A stretch of DNA of 56,804 bases, taken from positions 1 through 56,804 of IMG/VR virus record IMGVR_UViG_3300017739_003809. One strand, written 5' to 3'. The notes under the pieces are model-generated. The model made no database searches. It was not told where the DNA came from and saw only the letters and a program-made list of their open reading frames with translations. Source of the DNA: a virus. This document shows, piece by piece, positions 42,091 to 49,454 of this stretch. Every line of letters begins with the position of its first letter. Position 1 is the stretch's first letter. A program made the position numbers and the translations under genes.

Positions 42091-42685
42091 AGAACTTTTA
42101 TTTGGTAAAAAAGATTGTGGGTGCACGAGTACTACAGGTACTACACTTAATGAAGGAGTTAAAGTATCTGAAAATTTACAATACCATTTAGATAATAAAA
42201 TCCCTCTAGGTGAATCAATTTTTAGGATTAGTTCTAATGCCCATGTAAAATTATTTGCAGAAACTAGAAAATTATGGGAATTAGATAAAATCCAATTATC
42301 TGAAGCAGATGAATATTACATGCATACAGATGCGGGTCGTCAAGGAATATATGAAGGTAAATTAGTACCTCTTGATTTACCATATATTATGGAAGCTCCT
42401 AAAAAGAAAAAGAAAAACCCACCATTAAATAAACCAAAACGAGGAGGTCCTAAAGCATACTATGTTTATGTAAGAGATCCCAGAACTAAAAAAGTTAAAA
42501 AAGTTACATTTGGTTCAGGTGGATTAAAAGCAAAATTAGGAAATAAAAAAGCATCACAAGCATTTGCAAAAAGACATGATTGTAAAAATAAAAAAGATAG
42601 GACTAAAGCTAGTTACTGGAGTTGCAACCTGCCTAGATATCACAAACAATTGGGTCTTGCAACTCCTGCCTCAACTTTCTGGTAA
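42077..42685 (+). CDS. Basic modular phage protein, Cys/Lys-rich C-terminus
   Basis: From the ATG at 42077 the product has 202 residues; an upstream ATG at 42059 would add six. The N-terminus MIKLKELLFGKKDCGC is followed by LNEG, LSEA and IMEA sites. A KKKKKNPP linker leads to a conserved C-terminal domain with YYVYVRDPRTKKVKKVTFG and KRHDCKNKKDRTKASYWSC. The latter domain is widespread in T4-like marine phages; the function is unknown. It overlaps both neighbours. Confidence 0.72.
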   Translation: MIKLKELLFGKKDCGCTSTTGTTLNEGVKVSENLQYHLDNKIPLGESIFRISSNAHVKLFAETRKLWELDKIQLSEADEYYMHTDAGRQGIYEGKLVPLDLPYIMEAPKKKKKNPPLNKPKRGGPKAYYVYVRDPRTKKVKKVTFGSGGLKAKLGNKKASQAFAKRHDCKNKKDRTKASYWSCNLPRYHKQLGLATPASTFW

Positions 42686-42956
42686 GCCATATACTGATAT
42701 TATAGAATCGGATAGTACTATAAGTCGTTTATTCCCTGCTACAACTAAACCCGAAGATTTAAAATGGCATATGGATGATGAAGATAGAACTATTACAGTT
42801 CTTAGTAACACTAATTGGCAATTTCAATTTGAGGATCAATTACCTGTTTCTTTAAACAGTCCTATATTTATTAGGAGACACCAATGGCATCGTCTTATAA
42901 AAGGAGATGGGTCATTAATGATTAGTATATTTAAACCATGCAAGAACGCAAACTAA
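42657..42956 (+). CDS. Cupin-like small protein, start uncertain
   Basis: The frame reads as a plausible cupin-type domain: KPYTDIIESD, DLKWHMDDEDRTITVL, WQFQFEDQLP, IFIRRHQWHRLIKG. The His and Asp positions suit a small beta-barrel metal or ligand site. No ATG lies near the expected start; TTG at 42657 gives 99 residues and a 29-base overlap with the upstream gene. ATG at 42576 or TTG at 42564 would overlap it far more. It overlaps the downstream gene by 19 bases. Confidence 0.6.
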   Translation: MQLLPQLSGKPYTDIIESDSTISRLFPATTKPEDLKWHMDDEDRTITVLSNTNWQFQFEDQLPVSLNSPIFIRRHQWHRLIKGDGSLMISIFKPCKNAN

Positions 42957-43945
42957 CAAAACCTGAAGCTAAAGCCAAAGAGCGTATAGTTAAAGACTTA
43001 AAGGGAGCTAAAGCTGATTTTAAAAAACGCTATGGTGATGATGCCGAAGCAGTTATGTATGCTACTGCAACTAAAAGAGCTAAAAAAGTAGCACAAGAAG
43101 GATCTTGTGGTTATAATGAAGATGCTAAAACAGGTAAAAAATTAAAAACTCCTGGTGGTTTAAATGAAATAATAAATGAACTAATCGAAGAATTAGTATA
43201 CGAAGAATTATGTAAGCGTGGTAAAGCCTATATAGCTGCACGTAAAAGAGCCGGAGAAAAATCATCTGCTTATCTTTCGGGACGTGCTGTAAAAGTATGT
43301 AAAGGACAAATTAAAGGAGCAGGTGGTAAAAGAAAAAAATCTTATAGAAAGAAAAAACGCAAACGTAGAACTAATGAAGCGTTATATCAACAATTAAGAA
43401 CCCAAACTTTAAGACATTTAGAAGAAACATTATTTAATGACCCACATTTTGCTATAATAGCAGAATATGAAAATATTAATGAAGTATCTCGTAAAGCAAT
43501 ACCTATTACTATTAAGGGAAAAACTTATTCCTCTATGGGAGATATATATGCTAAAAAAGCTTTAGCAAAACTAAGCCCCGAAGAAAGAAAAAAAGCTATA
43601 GAAAAAGCTATGAAGGATCATGGGGCATCTAAACAATCAATTGACCCAAAAGATTTTAAATTTTTAGATGGTATAGATTTAGGAAATCCTGTAGACGAAA
43701 GTTTAAGAAATTGGTTTAAAAAAGAAGATTGGGTTAGAATTGACACCCAAGGTAACATAGCGGGTAAGTGCGGAACAATGCCTAAGGGTAAAGCAACACA
43801 ACGCTGCTTACCTCGTGCTAAAGCCCAATCACTTACTAAAGCCCAACGTAGAGCTACAGCTAGAAAAAAAGTTAGAGGTAGTAAAAAGGGTAAACAATTT
43901 GTTAGAAACACTAAAAAAGCTAAGGTTAGCTTTAAAAAGAAATAA
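42938..43945 (+). CDS. Modular basic phage protein
   Basis: The 335-residue protein looks like joined modules: a helical start with DFKKRYGDDAEAVMYATATK; then ELCKRGKAYIAARKRAG and [15 protein letters not shown] followed by a very basic stretch; then a helical region; and a DUF5872-like C-terminus (WFKKEDWVRIDTQG, KCGTMPKGKATQRCLP). The CKRG module also forms the separate 83-residue protein at 45405. LNE, TNE, INE and VDE lie at module joints, possible head-protease sites. The role may be in the head or DNA-binding; not established. Confidence 0.72.
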   Translation: MQERKLTKPEAKAKERIVKDLKGAKADFKKRYGDDAEAVMYATATKRAKKVAQEGSCGYNEDAKTGKKLKTPGGLNEIINELIEELVYEELCKRGKAYIAARKRAGEKSSAYLSGRAVKVCKGQIKGAGGKRKKSYRKKKRKRRTNEALYQQLRTQTLRHLEETLFNDPHFAIIAEYENINEVSRKAIPITIKGKTYSSMGDIYAKKALAKLSPEERKKAIEKAMKDHGASKQSIDPKDFKFLDGIDLGNPVDESLRNWFKKEDWVRIDTQGNIAGKCGTMPKGKATQRCLPRAKAQSLTKAQRRATARKKVRGSKKGKQFVRNTKKAKVSFKKK

Positions 43946-43947
43946 TT

Positions 43948-44262
43948 ATGGCAAGAAAAGTAAATGTAAAAACCCAAGTTAAAAAACTTCTTGATAAAAC
44001 TGAAGTTGATGAAAAGTTATTAGGTAAAATTAAAGAAGCCTTAGAAAAAACAGACGTTGATGATAAAATTTTAGACGCCTATGCTGATGCTAAAGAATCT
44101 GGTTTACTAGATAAAATTAAGTGTTATGTTAAGTGCTATGGAGGATATGTATTAGCAGTAGGAGCGGGTTGCTTATTTGGAGTTAATGGCTGGTGGGCTT
44201 TAGGATTTTTAGTCGCATCAGGTGTTTGGGCAAATAAAGTAGCAGCTTGTAAATTTAAATAA
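43948..44262 (+). CDS. Small membrane protein
   Basis: The 104-residue protein has a charged helical N-terminal half (LLDKTEVDEKLLGKIKEALE) and a Gly-rich hydrophobic C-terminal half (about 65-98, YGGYVLAVGAGCLFGVNGWW) that could form one or two membrane helices. No family is recognised. Confidence 0.68.
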   Translation: MARKVNVKTQVKKLLDKTEVDEKLLGKIKEALEKTDVDDKILDAYADAKESGLLDKIKCYVKCYGGYVLAVGAGCLFGVNGWWALGFLVASGVWANKVAACKFK

Positions 44263-44271
44263 AATAATAAC

Positions 44272-45408
44272 ATGAGCTTTTTAGACGAAAATATGGTAGT
44301 CACTGACGATCCCGCTAAGGCAGAAGCTTTAGCAAAAAAAGGGGTTATGGTTAAATTAGTAGATTCTGTTGATGAAAAACTTGATCCAGTAGGAAAAGAA
44401 GACGATGACATCAATAATGATGGTAAAGTTAATAAAACAGATAAATATTTAGCTAATAGAAGAAAAGCGGTAGCCAAAGCCATGAAAAAAGAAAATCTTG
44501 AGGAAGGTAAATTAGCTAATGCTCTAGGTGGTGCTGCTATGCTTGCAAGTCTATTATTAGTAAATAAAATTAATTCTAGTGATCCTGTTGTTCAACGTTT
44601 AAAAGCCGAATATGAACAAGCAGAACCTGCTAAACAAGATTCTATTCAAAAATTATTAACTAAAAGACTAATCTTTTTAGATACAGGAAAATTTGATAAT
44701 GCTACCCCAATGAGAGAAGGTGAAAAAGAAGAATTTAAATATAAAGCCCCTAAAGATAAAGATAAGGATGATATTAGAATAGATCCTGATACTAAATTTA
44801 AAGTTGATTTAAAGCACCTTATCCAAAAACACATGAAAGAGGGTAAATCTAGGGATGAAGTAATTAAAATCACTAAAGCATTAATGGCAAAACTTCATAA
44901 TAAAGGTAAAGTTGAAATTGACGGTACTACACTTTTATTTAAAGAAATTAAAGACATTAGAAATATCAAAGCCATGATTTCAAAAGCCAAAATGGAAAGA
45001 GATAAGGCCCTTAAAGATGGCAACGGTGGCTTAGCCGATAAAATCGAAGGAAGACTAAAAGTAAAACTTGATAACCTCAATTACAATTGGAAAACTGATC
45101 CCGATGCGATGGAGGTATTAGGTGATTTTCTTGAAGAAGCTGATTTAGATATTAGAGATATGCAAATGGAATTACCTCAACCAGATGCACCTGATTACTT
45201 GGGCGACGATGGTATGGATTACGAAGGTGGGATGGCTAAAAGCCAAATGCTTAAAATGAAAAAATATGCTGTTGCTCTTTGTGATATGATTGAAGATGAA
45301 TCCCAATTAGAATCATGGGTTCAAGCTAAATTAACTAAAGCTTCTGATTATATGTCTTCAGTTTTTCATTACTTAGATTATCAAAGATCTAAAATGAAAG
45401 AAGAATGA
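44272..45408 (+). CDS. EF-hand-containing modular phage protein
   Basis: The 378-residue protein has an EF-hand-like loop (D46, N48, D50, N54, D57 in [17 protein letters not shown]), then a short hydrophobic segment (~85-98), a charged middle and a conserved C-terminal helical module with [19 protein letters not shown] and [18 protein letters not shown]. Both the loop and the C-terminal module are frequent in T4-like marine phage proteins. Function is unknown. It overlaps the next gene by ATGA. Confidence 0.72.
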   Translation: MSFLDENMVVTDDPAKAEALAKKGVMVKLVDSVDEKLDPVGKEDDDINNDGKVNKTDKYLANRRKAVAKAMKKENLEEGKLANALGGAAMLASLLLVNKINSSDPVVQRLKAEYEQAEPAKQDSIQKLLTKRLIFLDTGKFDNATPMREGEKEEFKYKAPKDKDKDDIRIDPDTKFKVDLKHLIQKHMKEGKSRDEVIKITKALMAKLHNKGKVEIDGTTLLFKEIKDIRNIKAMISKAKMERDKALKDGNGGLADKIEGRLKVKLDNLNYNWKTDPDAMEVLGDFLEEADLDIRDMQMELPQPDAPDYLGDDGMDYEGGMAKSQMLKMKKYAVALCDMIEDESQLESWVQAKLTKASDYMSSVFHYLDYQRSKMKEE

Positions 45409-45656
45409 ATAATATATTAAGAGAATATATTAGACAATATTTAGATGAAGCATTATGCAAAAGAGGATACGCTTATATAGCTAAAAGAAAACGACAAGGT
45501 GAAAAACATAATCCGTTTTTAATGGCTAGAGCAGTCAAAGTATGTAAGGGACAAATAAAAGGAGTAGGTGGTAGACAGAAAAAAGATTTTAGACCAGGTA
45601 AAGGAAAAAAACGATCAGCACAAGGTAGAAAACCAGATATAGTATCTAACAAATGA
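45405..45656 (+). CDS. Small basic CKRG-module protein
   Basis: The 83-residue product begins [21 protein letters not shown] and contains [19 protein letters not shown]. It is paralogous to an internal module of the gene at 42938, with strong protein but weak DNA similarity. It is highly basic at the C-terminus, so nucleic-acid binding is possible. Overlaps neighbours on both sides. Confidence 0.7.
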   Translation: MNNILREYIRQYLDEALCKRGYAYIAKRKRQGEKHNPFLMARAVKVCKGQIKGVGGRQKKDFRPGKGKKRSAQGRKPDIVSNK

Positions 45657-46087
45657 AACAATTAATTAGAGAACATATTAGACGTAAAGTTAGACAATTA
45701 GTCGAAGAACGTGAATATCAACTTCGTCAACTATCTCCGGGTGCTTATGATGCCTTAGGCCCGGGTACTTTAGGAATTCCACCTTCTGCTATTTCTGATG
45801 TTAAAATTATTAAAGCACCTAGACCTGTTTTTAAATGTTTTCTTGATAATGGTCAATCATTTAATATTATAGACAATGGTGATTTTATGCAGGCCGATAT
45901 TAACCGCATTTTATTTGATTTAGATAGAGAAGATGATTTAAATGGTGCAAAATATGAGCTTGAAAAATTAATGCAAAAAGGCAGTATTAAATCAGATGAA
46001 GAACCTGAAACAGATATTCCAGTCGCTAAACCAGATACACCTGCTGCAGAACCTGTAGACGAACCCGCAGACGAACCTGAAGTATAA
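45653..46087 (+). CDS. Hypothetical protein with acidic Pro-rich tail
   Basis: The 144-residue protein has a basic amphipathic start ([20 protein letters not shown]), a small alpha/beta middle (VFKCFLDNGQSFNIIDNG) and an acidic Pro/Ala tail (PAAEPVDEPADEPEV). No family is recognised. It overlaps the metallopeptidase gene by TAATG, so the two may act together. Confidence 0.68.
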   Translation: MKQLIREHIRRKVRQLVEEREYQLRQLSPGAYDALGPGTLGIPPSAISDVKIIKAPRPVFKCFLDNGQSFNIIDNGDFMQADINRILFDLDREDDLNGAKYELEKLMQKGSIKSDEEPETDIPVAKPDTPAAEPVDEPADEPEV

Positions 46088-46482
46088 TGAATAATAATCC
46101 GGAATTTCAACAAGCAGCAGCAGGTATTTATCAAGATGCGGTTAAAAAATTTAACATACGCACTACACCTAAATTATTCCTACGTCAGGATAAAGAAAAT
46201 GGTGCTATGACTTTAGGCAGGACTGCTTTTTATGATCCTTCTGAATTAAAAATTGTATTATTTATATCAGGTCGTCATCCTAAAGATATACTTAGGTCAT
46301 TTGCTCATGAATTAATTCATCATGTACAAAATGAACGTGGTGATTTACAATTAGGTGATTCGAGTGATCCTCAATATGCCCAAAAAGACGATCACTTACG
46401 TAAAATGGAAATGGAAGCATATTTAAAAGGTAATATGCTTATGAGAGACTTTGAAGATAATTTTAAGTATCAACAAGAATAA
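46087..46482 (+). CDS. Zinc metallopeptidase-like protein
   Basis: The 131-residue protein has SFAHELIHHVQNE with HExxH at 74-78 and an acidic helix (MEMEAY, E108 or E110) that can give the third zinc ligand. It begins with a helical part and has no signal peptide. Small HExxH proteins of this kind occur in T4-like phages; the target is unknown. Last gene before a hairpin terminator. Confidence 0.78.
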   Translation: MNNNPEFQQAAAGIYQDAVKKFNIRTTPKLFLRQDKENGAMTLGRTAFYDPSELKIVLFISGRHPKDILRSFAHELIHHVQNERGDLQLGDSSDPQYAQKDDHLRKMEMEAYLKGNMLMRDFEDNFKYQQE

Positions 46483-46539
46483 TATATGTAATAACGTATA
46501 GACTGATTCATAGCCAGTCGAAAAATTAGAACTGAGAGC

Positions 46540-46563
46540 TGTGGCCTCCATTTGGAGGCCACA
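46540..46563 (+). terminator. Hairpin terminator
   Basis: TGTGGCCTCC (46540-46549) pairs perfectly with GGAGGCCACA (46554-46563) around ATTT, followed by CTTTATGTT. The stem is strong but the T-run is short. It lies in a 118-base gap that also holds a small GACTG/CAGTC hairpin at 46501-46519. Confidence 0.75.
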
Positions 46564-46572
46564 CTTTATGTT

Positions 46573-46582
46573 CGTATATTTA
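46573..46582 (+). promoter_or_regulatory. AT-rich promoter-like box CGTATATTTA
   Basis: CGTATATTTA directly follows the terminator and lies 18 bases before the ATG at 46601. It matches the box at 2591. A terminator followed by such a box supports a new transcription start for the flavoprotein operon. Confidence 0.45.
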
Positions 46583-46600
46583 AATAACTTAAGTTTAAAC

Positions 46601-47917
46601 ATGGAAAAACTAGTAATCATAGGAGCCGGTGTAGCGGGCGTAAACGCTGCAACAAAATTAGTAGATAATGGTTATCCTGGTGATTTAATTACCATTATTG
46701 ATATGGGTAATGATCCATATAAGCGTAAACCAGAAGAAGTAATGACTGGGTTTATGGGCGCAGGAGGCTGGAGTGACGGCAAGTTAACATATCATACTTC
46801 AATTGGGGGGCATATGTCCAAATATTGCGGTGAAGATAAAGCTATGTCGTTATTTAGCGAGGTAATTGAAAATTTTAAACGATTCCATCCTAAACCAGAA
46901 GCGGTGCAGTGTTCAAACCCCGTTGCAGAACCTGAATTTATTAAACCATATTTTGGGTTACGTTTATTTCCAGTATGGCACGTGGGTACTGATTACTTAC
47001 ATGAAATTGGTAAAAACTGGTATGATTTCCTTTGTAATAAAGGTGTTAATTTTTACTGGAATACTAAAGTAACTAAAGTATTTTTTGAAGATAATAAAGT
47101 TGCCTTTGAATATGTTAATAGAGATCGTAAAGGTGGAGGTACTCTTGACTATAATCGTTTAATTTTTGGTGTAGGTAAATCAGGTATTGATTTTGGTAAG
47201 CGTTTAGCGGAACATTATGAATTACCAACTGAAGCAAAACCAGTACAAATTGGTGTACGTTTTGAAGCACCACAAAAACATTTCCAAAAATTGATTGATA
47301 TCAGTTATGACTTTAAATTATATCGTAAATTTGAAGATAAGGGTGTATCATTAAGGTCGTTTTGTACTAATAATAATGCAGCTTATGTAGCTGTAGAGGA
47401 AACATATGGTGATCACAGCTATAATGGCCATGCTAAAAAAGATGAAGCATATCGCAATGATATGACTAATTTTGGTATTTTAATGGAAATTAGAGGTATT
47501 GATAAACCATTTGATTGGTCACGTGAAGCGGTTAAAAAACTTCAAATTGATGGTACGGGTACTTATTATTCACCTAGCCATAGAGTACCATCTAAAACGA
47601 GTGAGGGCGAATATGTTAAAACTGAAATTGTAAATAGTTTGGATCCATTATATGATGCTATTGGTGATAATGCTGTTTATATTGAAGATTTTATTGAAGA
47701 TATGACTAAAATATTCCCTACGTTAGGAAATGATTGGGGTGTTTATATGCCAGAAGTAAAATATTTATCACCAGAACCACTTGTAGATTATGATAATTTA
47801 TCACTTAAAACAAGACCAAATGTCCACTTTGTAGGCGATGCTCTCTCAGCAAGAGGTATTACAGTAAGTGGAGCACAAGGTACATATGTTGCAGAATCAA
47901 TTTTAAATAATGGATAA
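46601..47917 (+). CDS. FAD-dependent dehydrogenase/oxidoreductase (COG2509-like)
   Basis: The 438-residue protein starts with a dinucleotide-binding fold (LVIIGAGVAGVNAA, GxGxxG at 8-13), has a GAGGWSDGKLTYHTSIGG segment and ends with an FAD-binding VHFVGDALSARGITVSGAQG motif. The G-W-S-D-G-K-L-T segment resembles uncharacterised FAD-dependent dehydrogenases of the COG2509 group. The longer frame from 46541 would run through the terminator hairpin, so the ATG at 46601 is preferred. A phage-borne flavoprotein is likely an auxiliary metabolic gene; substrate unknown. Confidence 0.85.
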   Translation: MEKLVIIGAGVAGVNAATKLVDNGYPGDLITIIDMGNDPYKRKPEEVMTGFMGAGGWSDGKLTYHTSIGGHMSKYCGEDKAMSLFSEVIENFKRFHPKPEAVQCSNPVAEPEFIKPYFGLRLFPVWHVGTDYLHEIGKNWYDFLCNKGVNFYWNTKVTKVFFEDNKVAFEYVNRDRKGGGTLDYNRLIFGVGKSGIDFGKRLAEHYELPTEAKPVQIGVRFEAPQKHFQKLIDISYDFKLYRKFEDKGVSLRSFCTNNNAAYVAVEETYGDHSYNGHAKKDEAYRNDMTNFGILMEIRGIDKPFDWSREAVKKLQIDGTGTYYSPSHRVPSKTSEGEYVKTEIVNSLDPLYDAIGDNAVYIEDFIEDMTKIFPTLGNDWGVYMPEVKYLSPEPLVDYDNLSLKTRPNVHFVGDALSARGITVSGAQGTYVAESILNNG

Positions 47918-48218
47918 AGAAGAAAAAAGACTTAAAGAAGTACAAGCTATTGAAGAACAGAATAGAGCTAGAGGAGTAGAAGATTTTCCTAAATCTAAAA
48001 AGTTAAAAACTCCTGAAGGTACTATAGCATACTATTGGGATAATAAACTTCATAACTGGGAAGGACCAGCTCTTATACCAGAGGGTGATAACCGTAAGAG
48101 AGAGTATTATATTTATGGTATACAATATTCTGAAGAAGAATGGAAAGAAAGAAAAAGAGATGGTAAGGGTTTACCATGGTATAAAGACCCAAGATTTAAA
48201 GGTAGAAACGCAGGATAA
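47910..48218 (+). CDS. Hypothetical MORN-like small protein
   Basis: The 102-residue product has a basic coiled start, then TIAYYWDNKLHNWEGPALIP and REYYIYGIQYSEEEW, which resemble MORN-like strands. It ends in a basic tail. No function is known. It overlaps the flavoprotein gene by eight bases and the kinase gene by TAATG. Confidence 0.7.
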   Translation: MDKEEKRLKEVQAIEEQNRARGVEDFPKSKKLKTPEGTIAYYWDNKLHNWEGPALIPEGDNRKREYYIYGIQYSEEEWKERKRDGKGLPWYKDPRFKGRNAG

Positions 48219-48739
48219 TGAAAATAGGTTTTTGTGGAACAATGAGTGTAGGTAAAACTACACTAGTTAAAGCTCTTCAGGAGATTCCTGAACTAAAAAA
48301 TTATAATTTTGCTACTGAACGTAGTGCATACCTTAATTCATTAGGTATACCTCTAAACCATGAAACAACTATAGAGGGACAGACAGTATTCTTAGCAGAA
48401 CGTGTAAGTGAATTAATGCAACCTAATATAGTTACAGATAGAACTATTATAGATGTAATGGCATTTACTAAATGTGCTAGAAAAACTAGTATAATAAATG
48501 GAGAAGCTTTTGAAGCATATGCTCAACGTTTTGTTTATTTATACGATTATTTATTTTATATTTCTCCAGAAGGCATGGATATGGAAGATAATGGTGTAAG
48601 GGAAACTAATTTAGAATATAGAAATGAAATTGACGTATGTATTCAAGAATTATTAAAAAAACATCGTCGTTTTTATACAACAATTAAAGGTTCTACAGAA
48701 GAACGAATTAAACAAATATTAAAAACAGTAACATTCTAA
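48218..48739 (+). CDS. P-loop NTPase, nucleotide or nucleoside kinase-like (AAA_28 type)
   Basis: The 173-residue protein has a Walker A motif (GTMSVGKTT, residues 7-15), an ATERSAYL segment and a TDRTIIDVMAF segment like the DR(S/T) motif of deoxynucleoside kinases and NadR-like AAA_28 enzymes. It probably phosphorylates a nucleoside or nucleotide. Its place downstream of the flavoprotein suggests a nucleotide or cofactor salvage operon. Confidence 0.8.
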   Translation: MKIGFCGTMSVGKTTLVKALQEIPELKNYNFATERSAYLNSLGIPLNHETTIEGQTVFLAERVSELMQPNIVTDRTIIDVMAFTKCARKTSIINGEAFEAYAQRFVYLYDYLFYISPEGMDMEDNGVRETNLEYRNEIDVCIQELLKKHRRFYTTIKGSTEERIKQILKTVTF

Positions 48740-48741
48740 TC

Positions 48742-49032
48742 ATGAAATTATGGAAATGGATAATAGGATTACTTGCAATGCTTGGTGGTGCGGCAGCAGT
48801 AGCTTCTACTCAAAAGAAAAAAGAGCACGACAAAAAGGTTAAAGAAACCCAAGATAAAATTAAAAAAGTTAGGGTTAAAACTAAAAAAGTAGAAGCAGAG
48901 CGTGCTGAAACTAAAAAAGCAATTAACACACAAAAGAAAAAAGTTGTTAAAGCTAAAACACAGGTTAAAAACACAGGTAATGCTAAGAAAGTAACAGGTG
49001 ATTTTAAGAAAAAATATAGAAGAAAAAAATGA
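48742..49032 (+). CDS. Small membrane-anchored basic coiled-coil protein (inner spanin candidate)
   Basis: The 96-residue product has a membrane helix at 4-22 and then a long, very Lys-rich coiled coil, the layout of an inner-membrane spanin. It overlaps the next gene, which encodes an exported coiled-coil protein, by ATGA. A spanin role is inferred from pairing and topology only. Confidence 0.65.
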   Translation: MKLWKWIIGLLAMLGGAAAVASTQKKKEHDKKVKETQDKIKKVRVKTKKVEAERAETKKAINTQKKKVVKAKTQVKNTGNAKKVTGDFKKKYRRKK

Positions 49033-49412
49033 AAAATTTATTATTAATTTTATCTTTAGGTTTATCTAGTATTTTTTATGCTCAACAAGATACTTTAAAA
49101 ATTCCTGCGGATGAGTTAGAGGAATTTTTTCTTGCTCTTGATACCCTTGAAATACAAGACTCGGTTAAAGCAGCTTTAATTCAAGAATTAGAATTTGAAA
49201 TCAAGCTACACGAACAATTAGCTAAACAAGATAGTCTTATAATTCTATATAAGGACCAAGAAATAAAATTATTAAACGAAGAAATTGATTTATACATTTA
49301 CCGCTTAGACAGAGTTGATAAGTGGTATAATAGACCGTGGGTAGGTGTAGCAGGGGGATTTATAGGTACTATAGTTTTAATAAATACTATGAATTATACA
49401 TTGCCTGACTAA
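49029..49412 (+). CDS. Exported coiled-coil protein with C-terminal membrane segment
   Basis: The 127-residue protein has a signal peptide (MKNLLLILSLGLSSIFYAQ), an acidic coiled coil (about 25-95), the motif VDKWYNRPWVGV, and a hydrophobic stretch (about 105-122). There is no lipobox, so it is not a classic outer spanin. It may act with the basic membrane protein encoded by the overlapping upstream gene. Confidence 0.68.
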   Translation: MKNLLLILSLGLSSIFYAQQDTLKIPADELEEFFLALDTLEIQDSVKAALIQELEFEIKLHEQLAKQDSLIILYKDQEIKLLNEEIDLYIYRLDRVDKWYNRPWVGVAGGFIGTIVLINTMNYTLPD

Positions 49413-49418
49413 GTTTTA

Positions 49419-49428
49419 TATATTTATT
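49419..49428 (+). promoter_or_regulatory. Late-promoter-like box TATATTTATT
   Basis: The 42-base gap holds TATATTTATT, one base off the TATATTTATA box, 26 bases before the ATG at 49455. It lies just after the stop of the exported coiled-coil gene. Confidence 0.38.
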
Positions 49429-49454
49429 ATTGTTAACAACAATATTTTTGCAAA

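Noticed and set aside
46495-46535. Possible tRNA-like element around GACTG/CAGTC with CAT in the loop
   Set aside because: The stem is five pairs with a nine-base loop, and no acceptor stem or T-arm GTTCR consensus is present nearby.
46541-46600. Upstream start for the flavoprotein at 46541
   Set aside because: The added 20 codons would lie within the terminator hairpin and promoter-like box; the ATG at 46601 gives the expected dinucleotide-fold N-terminus.
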